Assembly (NCBI GenBank): GCA_022794255.1
Contig: JAAWEL010000024.1
Span: forward strand, 62,001 to 126,000
Length of the DNA: 64,000 nucleotides
Direction: 5' to 3'
DNA from: Lachnospiraceae bacterium
Lineage (GTDB): Bacteria > Bacillota > Clostridia > Lachnospirales > Lachnospiraceae
The position numbers were made by a program, and so were the translations under genes. This document shows positions 35,360-44,120 of the stretch, in pieces. Position 1 is the stretch's first letter. Each line of letters begins with the position of its first letter. Below the pieces are notes generated by a model. It did not search any database, was not told where the DNA came from, and worked only from the letters and a program-made list of their open reading frames with translations.

Positions 35360-36124
35360 CTACTTTTCTTCTGATTTCGTATTCTCTTTCTCTGCCTCTT
35401 CCAGATCCTCCCAGGCAAACTGTTCGTTGCAGCATGGTATGATCATCAAGTTGACCTTTCCTAAGGAGATTACATCATTCGGCTTTAAAACAAGATTGTC
35501 TAAAACCACATTGTCATTTACGTAAAACAGTTCTCTGGAATCCCCTGGCTGGGCGATAAAAACCCGGCCCCTGGGTTCATAGATAATGACTGCATGGCGC
35601 TCCCTGGACACGGACTTTTCCCCTTCCAGGCACACATCCATCTGGGAGCTGCGTCCGATAAAATTCCTTCCGCTTTTCAGGCAAAAGCTCTGTCCAAAAT
35701 ATTCTCCCGCCGTGCAGACCAGCCATCCCACCACCGGTTCTATTTTGATCTTTTGGCTGATTTTCTGGCTGTAATAGCTGACCGTCATGTTGTTGTCATC
35801 CTCTGCCAGGCCGGCCCCCTCCAAATCTTCAAACCCCTCCATCATTCCCTGAATACCGGCAGAAGCCCCAAGATTCAGTTCCGGCGGCGCCTGGTGAACG
35901 CTTTTTTGTGTAACCGGCTCATGGTCCGTGGAATACTGAGCAATCGTCACCGACTCCTCCATCCCGCTTCCGGCGCCAAGGGCAACGGTTTTTTCCTCCG
36001 AACCGCCGACAGGCAGGGAGATTGTGACGGAATCCGTAGATGGCGCCTGGGAACCGCAATGGGGACAGGATGCATATTTATCCCCATCATAAAAGTGTCC
36101 GTTGCTGCATTTCATTAAATTCAT
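35360..36124 (-). CDS. FHA-domain protein with N-terminal zinc ribbon
   Basis: This 254-residue protein is probably cytosolic. The N-terminus (KCSNGHFYD...CPHCG) is a zinc ribbon. A flexible Ser/Thr/acidic segment (about 28-125) contains several threonines followed by hydrophobics that could be kinase targets. The FHA domain (about 140-240) shows GRNFIGRSSQMDVCL, SRERHAVI and FYVNDNVVLDN, the pThr-binding loops. It ends with CCNEQF. It is a paralogue of the protein at 49661-50272, lies between two PASTA kinases and is likely their substrate or adaptor. Confidence 0.9.
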   Translation of the reverse strand: MNLMKCSNGHFYDGDKYASCPHCGSQAPSTDSVTISLPVGGSEEKTVALGAGSGMEESVTIAQYSTDHEPVTQKSVHQAPPELNLGASAGIQGMMEGFEDLEGAGLAEDDNNMTVSYYSQKISQKIKIEPVVGWLVCTAGEYFGQSFCLKSGRNFIGRSSQMDVCLEGEKSVSRERHAVIIYEPRGRVFIAQPGDSRELFYVNDNVVLDNLVLKPNDVISLGKVNLMIIPCCNEQFAWEDLEEAEKENTKSEEK

Positions 36125-36180
36125 ACCAAATCCCTCCTATTATTAAACACTTCCTAACTCATAACCAGACAAATACCAGA

Positions 36181-38802
36181 TCAAAAACCAGCGCCCTTGC
36201 TGACAGTCAGATTAACACTGCTTCCTCTTTTTACTTCTTTTCTTGGGGCAATGCTTTGAGAAATCACACATCCTTCCTCCACGGTGTCGCTGTATACATA
36301 ACTTACCGAACCCAGCTTCAATTCGTTTCTCTCCAGAGAACCGATTGCATCCTCCAAAGTCATTCCAGCCAAATTTTTCATTTTCACATTCTGGGACACG
36401 GTTCTCTTTCCCGAGGCGCTCACCACATTGGAGCTGTTTGAATCCTCCGGCTGGGCGTCTGGGTTTGTCTGAGCTGCTTGTGTCTGGGCTGCTGTTTCTG
36501 CCTGAACCACTGCGGCAGTCTGAGGAACTGCCTCCGACTGCATGGCCGCCTGGGCAGATGCCTCGGCTTGCCTTCTGGCTTCCTCTGCCGCAGCTGCCTC
36601 TGCCTGCCTTCTGGCCTCCTCTGCCGCAGCTGCCTCCGACTGCCTTCTGGCCTCCTCTGCCGCAGCTGCCTCCGACTGCCTTCTGGCCTCCTCTGCTGCA
36701 GCTGCCTCTGCCTGCCTTCTGGCCTCCTCTGCCTCTGCTGCAAACGCCTCCGACTGCCCCTTTTCCGATCCTGCCTTAGCTTCCTCCGATTCCCTCCTGG
36801 CTTTTTCCTGCGCTTCCTTTTCCGGGTCCTTCCCTTTGCTGACCATCAAAGCTATAGCGGTTCCCTTCGGCACCTCCCGATTGGCTTCTATGGACTGAGA
36901 AATCACCTTTCCTGCAGGTATGGTGTCATGGTACTTCCTGCTGATATTTCCCATTATAAGCCCCTGGCCTTCGATTGTCCTTGTTGCCTCTGCCTCTGTC
37001 ATAAGAGAGACATTTTCCACATAAACCTTTTCTGGTCCTCTGCTGATGTATAAAGTAACATAAATTCCTTTATTGCAGGTTTCTCCCTGCCCCGGATTCT
37101 GTCGAATCACAATCCCTTCCGGCCGTTCGCTAAATTCCTCCACCACATTGATCAAAAAATCCTTTTCTTCCAGAAGAAGTCTGGCCTCCTCTTTTGTCTT
37201 TCCCACCAGGTATGGCACCTGGATACTCTGAGAGCTGTTCCCCTCCCGGTTTTCCTCATTGATACAGACCGTAAGGACAATCTTCTTACTTAAGGACACC
37301 TGGGCCCCCTGTTCCTCACTGATATCCAAAACAGAATCATAGGCTCCCTGTTCCTGGCTTTCCTCTATCTGGACATTGAAAAATCCCATTTTCTCTAAAA
37401 GCTTTTGTGCTTCTTCTCTGGAAAGCCCTTTCACAAAGGGAAGGACTGCCATCTCCTCTCCCTTGCTGATCCAGACTACCAGAGAAGAATATTTTTCCAC
37501 CGGCGTGTTCTCCTTGATCTCCTGATAGCACACCATGTTCTCCGGAATTTCACTGGAATAGACCGCCTTGTCCCGAACCATCTCAATTCCCTGTCTGCGC
37601 AGAACCATCTCCGCCTGCTCCACCTCTTTGTTGATCACATTGGGAACCCGAACCATGTTCCGGTCCAGATGGCTCTCCCCCGAATCCATCCGGAAATGAA
37701 TCACTCCGGTTATCATAAGGAGAATGGTGGCCAGGGCAATTGCCACTCCTGTCCCCCCTAAGACAAAAAGCCACTTGGGAAGCTTTATCGGATCTCCTGG
37801 GGTCTTTGTCACCGTCCGCTCCTCCACCTCCCCCTCTGTCAGCTCCTCCATAAATTCCCTCATAGACTGAGTACGGTCCTGGGCCTTTACGTTCATGGCG
37901 TTCATCAAAGCCGTCTCCGTTGCCTTTGGTATATCAACCTTTAGCTTTGAAGGCCTTTTCACCTTGTCCTCAGATCCCCGCTCCATGGCATCCTCTGGTG
38001 TGATCCCTGTAAGCATTTTATAGAAAGTGGCTGCCAGGGCATACACATCAGACCAGGGGCCCTGTTCCCCATGGCTGCTGTACTGCTCCTCGGGAGCATA
38101 ACCCTGCTTGATAATTACTGACAAGCTTTTGCTGTGCTTGGTCGTGGCATAGCGGGCCGCACCAAAATCCAAAAGCTTTACCTGAAGCCGGCTTGGTTCA
38201 TCAGGATTGAGCACATAAACATTGTCTGGTGCAATGTCCCGGTGGAGAATTCCCAGACGATGCACCGCCTCCATGGCTGAGGCAATCTGCAAAACCACTG
38301 GCATTGCATATTCCAGAGGCATCTCTCCGTGCTGGTCCAGATATTGTTTTAAAGTCATCCCCTCCAAATACTCCATCACAAGGTAGGAGGTTCCGTTGGC
38401 CTCAAAGCAATCATAGATCTGGACAATGCCGGGAACCGAATCGAACCGGGCCAGACGCTTGGCCTCATTCATCATCTTTTCCATTCCCTCCCGAAAGCCC
38501 TTCTCCCGGTCTCCTGAGTAGACTGTAACCTTCTCCTGCATTGGCATCCGGGTGGCAAACTCGCTGGGAAGATACTCCTTGATGGCCACCTTCCGCGCCA
38601 TTATGTAATCCCAACCGATATAGGTAACTCCAAAGCCTCCAAACCCCAGCACTTTTCCCACAATATACCGGTTGTTCAGGATCGTGCCCGGTACGATATG
38701 AAAACCCTGCTCCGGTGGGGAGTTAAACACATACCCACAATGAGGGCATAAATCAAACTGGTCATCATATTCCCTCATACATCCCATACATAGTCTTTTC
38801 AT
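36181..38802 (-). CDS. Ser/Thr kinase with zinc ribbon, PASTA repeats and Ala/Glu/Arg tandem repeat
   Basis: This 873-residue membrane kinase starts at the ATG at 38802; a GTG one codon earlier is possible, with AGGAG close by. Order: zinc ribbon (CMGC...CPHC), active kinase domain with GFGGFG, VAIKEY, HRDIAPDN, DFG and GYAPEEQY, a membrane helix near 350-375, and four PASTA-like repeats. Then comes an extracellular charged helix made of five AEEARRQ-type units, and a fifth PASTA at the C-terminus (KMKNLAGMTLEDAIGSLE). The DNA of the charged region is a 36-bp tandem repeat at 36569-36748. It belongs to the same paralogue group as its neighbours at 33140 and 38843. Confidence 0.93.
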   Translation of the reverse strand: MKRLCMGCMREYDDQFDLCPHCGYVFNSPPEQGFHIVPGTILNNRYIVGKVLGFGGFGVTYIGWDYIMARKVAIKEYLPSEFATRMPMQEKVTVYSGDREKGFREGMEKMMNEAKRLARFDSVPGIVQIYDCFEANGTSYLVMEYLEGMTLKQYLDQHGEMPLEYAMPVVLQIASAMEAVHRLGILHRDIAPDNVYVLNPDEPSRLQVKLLDFGAARYATTKHSKSLSVIIKQGYAPEEQYSSHGEQGPWSDVYALAATFYKMLTGITPEDAMERGSEDKVKRPSKLKVDIPKATETALMNAMNVKAQDRTQSMREFMEELTEGEVEERTVTKTPGDPIKLPKWLFVLGGTGVAIALATILLMITGVIHFRMDSGESHLDRNMVRVPNVINKEVEQAEMVLRRQGIEMVRDKAVYSSEIPENMVCYQEIKENTPVEKYSSLVVWISKGEEMAVLPFVKGLSREEAQKLLEKMGFFNVQIEESQEQGAYDSVLDISEEQGAQVSLSKKIVLTVCINEENREGNSSQSIQVPYLVGKTKEEARLLLEEKDFLINVVEEFSERPEGIVIRQNPGQGETCNKGIYVTLYISRGPEKVYVENVSLMTEAEATRTIEGQGLIMGNISRKYHDTIPAGKVISQSIEANREVPKGTAIALMVSKGKDPEKEAQEKARRESEEAKAGSEKGQSEAFAAEAEEARRQAEAAAAEEARRQSEAAAAEEARRQSEAAAAEEARRQAEAAAAEEARRQAEASAQAAMQSEAVPQTAAVVQAETAAQTQAAQTNPDAQPEDSNSSNVVSASGKRTVSQNVKMKNLAGMTLEDAIGSLERNELKLGSVSYVYSDTVEEGCVISQSIAPRKEVKRGSSVNLTVSKGAGF
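36569..36748. repeat. Tandem repeat of five 36-bp units inside a kinase gene
   Basis: Copies begin at 36569, 36605, 36641, 36677 and 36713, each starting TGCCTTCTGGC. They encode 12-residue EAAAAEEARRQ-type units in the extracellular part of the kinase. Copy number may vary between strains. Confidence 0.85.
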
Positions 38803-38842
38803 CACACGCTCCTTTTGGTCCTTCTGCCATCGGTCCCTGCCG

Positions 38843-41167
38843 TTACGGCTGGGAAGGCGGCGTGTTTATCTGCGCATCGTTATTTTCCAAATTGGGATTG
38901 GCAGAATCAATCGGTATGAAAGTAGTTTCCTCCGCTGGCGGCGTCTCTGATGGCCCTTGTGTCTGGGCAGGCACTGTCTCTGCCCCTGCCTTTCCCGGAT
39001 TCTTTTCCCCGGAAGGACCAGATGTTTCCCCGGTTCCCCCTCCGATTTCGATAACAGTTGTTTTATCCCCGTCCGAAGCCCGACTTGACTCTTCATTCCT
39101 GGTTTCCTTCACAGTCTCCGCCTCTGTTTCCGTCTGGCTTATCTCCTCTTTCGTCTCTGGCGGTGCGGTAGGAGTTGGCGGCGTTTTTATTGCTGGTTGT
39201 GTAGCTGCTGGCTGTGTTGTTTTCTTTGGCTTGTCCTTCTTCTCTGCCTGCTGCTGTGTTGCCGGATTTTTCCCCTTGCTGACTGCCAGATCAATGGAAT
39301 CACCCTTTTTAAGCTCCGCATCCTGTTTGATACTCTGGGAAATCACCTTTCCAGGAGCAATGGAATCGCTGTATTCCTCCGTCACCCTGCCGATCTGACC
39401 GCCTAACCCTTCAATCTCCCTGCGGGCCTCCTCAAAACTCATCAGCTGTACATTTTTCATGTAAATTTTTGCCGGACCTGTACACACATAGATGGTGATG
39501 TATTCGCCTTTGCCTAACTTCTCCCCTGCTGCCGGCTCCTGCTTAAGGATAGTCCCTCTTGGCTTATCGCTGGCTTCTTCTGCCCAATTGGCCAGAAATC
39601 CTGCACTCTCAAGGGCTTTTTGTGCATCAGCCCTTTCCATCCCCGTCAGATCCGGTACATCCTGCTGATCTGGTTTATCCTCTGTCTGTTCTTTTTGATT
39701 CACACAGACTGTAAGGACGATTTCCTTGTTCAGTGCAACATTTTCTCCCTGTTTTTCACTAATCCCCTGGACAGAATTATAGACACCTTCCTCTTTGCTT
39801 TCTGCCACCCGGATGCTATTAAATCCGGCTTCTTTTAAAAGCTTCTCTGCCTCTTCCCTTTGAAGTCCCTCTACGGAGGGAATCACCCCCTTTTCCTCCC
39901 CCTTGCTGATCCAGACAACAATCTCTGTCCCTCGCTCTACCATAGTATTTTCTTTGATTTCCTGATAGGAAATGATATCTGGATCAACGTCTTTGGAATA
40001 TACCATCTGATCTCTGGACATTTCCAGACCAGAGTTTTTTAAAAGTGCCTCTCCCTCGTTGGCCTCTCTGCCAACCACATTGGGAACCCGAACCATATTT
40101 TTCTCCACCTGATTGCTGTCCGAGCCGATATGAGGCCGGATAACGCCGGTAAACAAAAGGAGAGCCGCCACGGCAACCCCGGCAAGACCGATCCCGGCCA
40201 TTAGATACAGCCACTGGGGCACGGAAAGAGAATCCTTCGCATCCCTTCTCTTGGAGCGGTTTTGATGAAAATTGTCCACAGCCCGCTCATCTAACCGCCC
40301 TCCCAGCTCATCCCGAAACCGGTAAAGACTTTTGGTCTCATGAGACAAGGCATGCTTTAAAGCGGTTACAGTCTCCTTATCCAGAGACACCTTTTCCCGA
40401 AGCAGATCCATCTCCAGATTATCCCCGTCTTCAATCCCCTTCCCCGTCACCATCTGGCAGAAAAGCCTGGCAAGGCCATAGACATCCGTCTCTGGCCCGG
40501 CCTTTCCATAATTGACCACTCCCGGTTCCCCGCTGATATAACGCCAGGCCCCGAAATCCTTGAGTATCAGACTCCCGTCCCTGGCTACCCAGAAAGTATC
40601 AAGGTCAATCATCCCGTGGCAAACCCCGATCCGGTGTACCTTATCCATTGCCTGGACTGCCATCCTTAAAAGGGCAAGGGCCTGCTCCTCCTCCAGCTTT
40701 TCCTGTTCAATCAGATCTCGTAAGGTCCGCTCCTCCCGGTAATCCATTACCCCATAGGCAGTCTGATTTTCCCCAAAGCAGCTGTGATACGTAATAATGT
40801 CTCTCTCTTTATACAGCCGGATCAGCTCCCGGCTCTGGATGTTAAACAGCTCTAATCCCTTAAGGAAGATATCCTTTTTTGAATCGTAGATGCTTAAATC
40901 AGGCTTTGCCGAGCGGGTAGCACAATATCGGGGAAAATATTCCTGAATCAGCACTCTCCGGTCAAACAAAGCATCCCATCCGATATAGAGGATATCATTG
41001 TCCCGGGTCTTTTTTACAGTCCCTACAATATACCTTCCCTGAAGGATTGTGCCTGGCCGCAGGCACATCTCCCCATTCATGGTTACTCCTTCTGCATATC
41101 CACAGCAGGGACAGGTATCTCCAAACTTCTCCTGGTATTCACTCATGCAATTCAGACAACGCCTCAT
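38843..41167 (-). CDS. PASTA-repeat pseudokinase with zinc ribbon
   Basis: This 774-residue membrane protein is homologous to the flanking PASTA kinases but appears catalytically dead. The N-terminal ribbon is CLNC...CPCCG. In the kinase-like domain the glycine loop is replaced by KKTRDND, the VAIK lysine by Gln (Q75, VLIQEYF), the catalytic HRD by HGM (184-186) and the following Asn by Thr (191); only DFG (204-206) remains. The membrane helix (LYLMAGIGLAGVAVAALLLF) and four PASTA-like repeats are well kept, and a Thr/Pro/Glu-rich tail follows. It overlaps the upstream kinase by four bases (ATGA). A regulatory or scaffold role is likely. Confidence 0.9.
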   Translation of the reverse strand: MRRCLNCMSEYQEKFGDTCPCCGYAEGVTMNGEMCLRPGTILQGRYIVGTVKKTRDNDILYIGWDALFDRRVLIQEYFPRYCATRSAKPDLSIYDSKKDIFLKGLELFNIQSRELIRLYKERDIITYHSCFGENQTAYGVMDYREERTLRDLIEQEKLEEEQALALLRMAVQAMDKVHRIGVCHGMIDLDTFWVARDGSLILKDFGAWRYISGEPGVVNYGKAGPETDVYGLARLFCQMVTGKGIEDGDNLEMDLLREKVSLDKETVTALKHALSHETKSLYRFRDELGGRLDERAVDNFHQNRSKRRDAKDSLSVPQWLYLMAGIGLAGVAVAALLLFTGVIRPHIGSDSNQVEKNMVRVPNVVGREANEGEALLKNSGLEMSRDQMVYSKDVDPDIISYQEIKENTMVERGTEIVVWISKGEEKGVIPSVEGLQREEAEKLLKEAGFNSIRVAESKEEGVYNSVQGISEKQGENVALNKEIVLTVCVNQKEQTEDKPDQQDVPDLTGMERADAQKALESAGFLANWAEEASDKPRGTILKQEPAAGEKLGKGEYITIYVCTGPAKIYMKNVQLMSFEEARREIEGLGGQIGRVTEEYSDSIAPGKVISQSIKQDAELKKGDSIDLAVSKGKNPATQQQAEKKDKPKKTTQPAATQPAIKTPPTPTAPPETKEEISQTETEAETVKETRNEESSRASDGDKTTVIEIGGGTGETSGPSGEKNPGKAGAETVPAQTQGPSETPPAEETTFIPIDSANPNLENNDAQINTPPSQP

Positions 41168-43311
41168 GATCCGGATTCCTCTCCATATTCCATTTCCAAA
41201 TAATCTAAGCCCCTGAAAACTCCTCTGAACTCGTCATTGCTTTCCACATAGGTTTTGAGCATATTTTTATTCATGGACAGTCCGTTTCCGCACTGCAGAT
41301 TAAATACATCCTGGGCGGTCTCACTCATCAGATAATATACCAGACTGTCCGCAGCAGTTTTCTGCTCTCCATAAAGCTCCCCGTTTATACTCCACAGATG
41401 GGTAAACTGACCTTTTATCCGTTCCCCGTCCCTTCCGTTTTTCTGCATTTCCTCCATCACCACGATCTGGTAAATACCTCCTAAGCTGGCCCGGACCGCC
41501 TCATAATCATCGGTGTTTCCCAGATAATAGGCCTTTTCCCTCCGCAAAAACGGCTCATACCCCTTCTCTTTATCCGATTCCTTTACAGAGAATTCCTCTG
41601 TGCCCTCCGGTACATGAAAAGCCTTCTGATACATGGCAAGATTCTCCCTGCTGACACAGTAGCTAAGCTTTCCGTCTTTATCGGTCAGCTCTTTTAAATC
41701 CGTCATTTTCTGGCGGGCTTTCCATTCCTCACCATTCACCATATTGGTATTCACATAGAGAACCGGTGCCCGAAAGGATATGGGAATCTGTTTTCTTTCT
41801 TCCATAAAATAATTCTGAAAAGCCTTGTCCTTCATAAAATAATAACTGTCCGGATCCAGGGTGTCATAGGTGGTATCCAGGGTGCCTAAGCGGCTCCAGA
41901 TTTTAGTGTCCGCAGCTGTGATCTTGCTGGTCTCAAAAACACTGGAAAGGACTGGAGACGGGACATTTAAGGCCGCCACATAGTGATCCAAAGCCTCACA
42001 CTTTTCCCTTGTCACAGACACCTTCTCAAACCGGCTCTCATATTCTGCTAGCATTCTTGAAAGCATATCGTCCGAAGCTTCCAGATCGATCTGTTTTTCC
42101 TCCCCGTCCTGGTTTCCCAACTGCCCGGCTGTCCGGATCTGCTCCTCCTTAAAACCATTTACATCCGGCATCTGTACGGTGATCTGTGCCTCCACCCGGT
42201 AAAGGGCATTCTGCTTCTGTACATACACCTGACGGCAGGCAAAGGCTGCACCCAAAAGCACCAGGCAGATTCCAGCCACGCTGATTCCCCGGATCACCTT
42301 TCTCCTCTTCAGCTCCGAATCCACACTTAAAACCTTGGCCTTTTGCTGAACCGCTTCCCGAAACTGGTCCACATTCTGAAACCGCAGCTCCTGATTTAAG
42401 GCCATGGCCCTGAGAATACTGTCATTTAAATAGGAGGGAAGCTCTGGAACAAGCTCCACCGGCGGCTGTAAATGATCTTCCACCATTCGGTTCACCGATT
42501 CCTCTGGCATTTTTCCGGTAATCGAGCGGTAAAATACCGCTCCCACCGCATAGATATCGGTCCAGGGTCCCTGTTTGCTGCGGCTTCGATACTGCTCCGG
42601 CGGGGCGTACCCTGGCTTTAAAATAATGGACAAGGTCTTTTCCTCTTCCCCTGTGGAAAATCTGGCCGCACCAAAATCAATCAGCTTGACCTTGTAGTTA
42701 TTGGAGCCTGGCTCCACAGGCACCATAAAAATGTTATCCGGGCTTACATCCCGGTGAATGATCTTCACCTTGTGGATTTCCTTTAAGGCATCCAGAACAG
42801 ACAATACCACAGACACTGCCGTATTCACATCCACCCGCCCCTTGCAGGCTGCGATATACTGCTTGTAGGACATTCCCTCCAAAAATTCCATGGCAATATA
42901 GGCCGTGTTGTTTTCTTCAAAAAATTCATATACATTGACAATATTGGGGTGAGTATTAAAGCGGGCCATGTTTCTGGCCTCTGCCAAAAAACGTTCCTTT
43001 CCATTTCGAAACTCATCGGCCCGGTTTCCGGAATAAATAATCACCTCTTTTTGTCCTGGAACACGATTTACTATACCATTGGGATAAAATTCCTTGATGG
43101 CAACTTTTTTATCAAGGGTGGTATCCCAGGCCCGGTAGGTGATACCAAAGCCGCCAAAGCCTACCGTAGTTCCCACAAGATACCTTCCCCGAAGTACAGT
43201 CCCCGGGGTAAGATGATAGGCCTCCTTGGGAGGAGTTCCCGGTATAAAGCCACAATGGGGGCATACTCCATATACCTCATCAAATGTTTTCATACAATTT
43301 AGGCAAAGCAT
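41164..43311 (-). CDS. Ser/Thr kinase fused to solute-binding-protein-like outer domain
   Basis: This 715-residue protein has a zinc ribbon (C3/C6, C17/C20), an active kinase domain (GFGGFG at 51-56, K73, HRDVSPDN with D188, DFG at 212, GYAPPEQY) and one membrane helix (about 340-358). The outside region (375-715) has no PASTA repeat. It resembles an ABC sugar-binding protein: ISFRAPVLYVNTNMVNGEEW is like the usual PVLYYNKD core, and YYLMSETAQDVFNLQCGNGL followed by MNKN is like the family's C-terminal lobe. This suggests sensing of a small ligand. It overlaps the PP2C gene by 13 bases and the pseudokinase gene by four. Confidence 0.87.
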   Translation of the reverse strand: MLCLNCMKTFDEVYGVCPHCGFIPGTPPKEAYHLTPGTVLRGRYLVGTTVGFGGFGITYRAWDTTLDKKVAIKEFYPNGIVNRVPGQKEVIIYSGNRADEFRNGKERFLAEARNMARFNTHPNIVNVYEFFEENNTAYIAMEFLEGMSYKQYIAACKGRVDVNTAVSVVLSVLDALKEIHKVKIIHRDVSPDNIFMVPVEPGSNNYKVKLIDFGAARFSTGEEEKTLSIILKPGYAPPEQYRSRSKQGPWTDIYAVGAVFYRSITGKMPEESVNRMVEDHLQPPVELVPELPSYLNDSILRAMALNQELRFQNVDQFREAVQQKAKVLSVDSELKRRKVIRGISVAGICLVLLGAAFACRQVYVQKQNALYRVEAQITVQMPDVNGFKEEQIRTAGQLGNQDGEEKQIDLEASDDMLSRMLAEYESRFEKVSVTREKCEALDHYVAALNVPSPVLSSVFETSKITAADTKIWSRLGTLDTTYDTLDPDSYYFMKDKAFQNYFMEERKQIPISFRAPVLYVNTNMVNGEEWKARQKMTDLKELTDKDGKLSYCVSRENLAMYQKAFHVPEGTEEFSVKESDKEKGYEPFLRREKAYYLGNTDDYEAVRASLGGIYQIVVMEEMQKNGRDGERIKGQFTHLWSINGELYGEQKTAADSLVYYLMSETAQDVFNLQCGNGLSMNKNMLKTYVESNDEFRGVFRGLDYLEMEYGEESGS

Positions 43312-44120
43312 TTCCCGTCTCCTCCCTGACCTCCCAAATATTTCATCAGCACAACCGTTGTATTATCCTGGCCTCTGACCCCATAACGAAGGGCCATTGC
43401 CGTTGTCCGGTCAGCTGCAATGTACATGTCCAGATCATTGTCCCGTACCATAGCACAGATCTGACTCTCGTTTAAACTCTTATAAACCCCGTCACTGCAA
43501 AGCATGATAATATCCCCCGGCTGCAGAAGAATCGGCATGGGATTTCCGTCAATCAGAGTCAAGTTCTCAATCCCGATATAGCTGATCAGTGCTTCCGCCT
43601 GAGCCGTCTTTTCCTCCCTGTCGTAGACGGCCTGGGTAATTCTCCCGCTTTCCAGCTGGTTTTTCAGCGTCAGCCGGTAATTGTGTTCCCGGTTGACCGA
43701 CTGAAGCTTATTTCCATGGATGATATAGATTTTACTGTCTCCCACAGAGACCCAGTACATCTGATTCTCCCGAAAGTAAGCAGCCACCAGCGTTGTTCCT
43801 GCCTTTAGCGGCTTTCCCTTTTTATCCTTTAAAGACAGCACCGTCTGATTCATCCGCCTTGCCTCTTCCCTCAGAAATTCAGGCACATTCTCAAGCCCTT
43901 TCCTTATGTGGAAATCCTGAATCATCCGCTGTACAGCCGCCTTGCTGGCTTTCTCACCGCCCTCTAAACCTCCCATCCCATCACACACAATGGACAAAAC
44001 CTCCTGGGCGCCCGTATAAAAATATGCAAAATCCTGCTGATAACTCCTGGTTCCTAATATACTGCTGGCCCCGATCTCATACCAGGGATTTTCCCTTACA
44101 CGTTCTTCAACGATATTCAT
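43299..44120 (-). CDS. PP2C-family Ser/Thr protein phosphatase
   Basis: This 273-residue metal-dependent phosphatase has SYQQDFAYF (first metal Asp), VCDGMGGLEGGEKAS, VSVGDSKIYII, MLCSDGVYKSL and GQDNTTVVLMK, so the two-metal centre is complete. There is no membrane segment. Its C-terminal segment GGQGGDGKCFA is encoded in the overlap with the kinase gene downstream, and its start overlaps the kinase-FHA gene by 14 bases. It probably reverses phosphorylation by the neighbouring kinases. Confidence 0.93.
   Translation of the reverse strand: MNIVEERVRENPWYEIGASSILGTRSYQQDFAYFYTGAQEVLSIVCDGMGGLEGGEKASKAAVQRMIQDFHIRKGLENVPEFLREEARRMNQTVLSLKDKKGKPLKAGTTLVAAYFRENQMYWVSVGDSKIYIIHGNKLQSVNREHNYRLTLKNQLESGRITQAVYDREEKTAQAEALISYIGIENLTLIDGNPMPILLQPGDIIMLCSDGVYKSLNESQICAMVRDNDLDMYIAADRTTAMALRYGVRGQDNTTVVLMKYLGGQGGDGKCFA

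Noticed and set aside
36542-36898. Plus-strand frame rich in Ala/Ser/Leu opposite the kinase repeat
   Set aside because: It is the mirror image of the 36-bp tandem repeat in the kinase gene, with no ribosome site, and the minus-strand product has complete kinase motifs.
38862-39398. 178-codon plus-strand frame opposite the pseudokinase tail
   Set aside because: Low-complexity shadow of the Thr/Pro/Glu-rich tail; no start signal.
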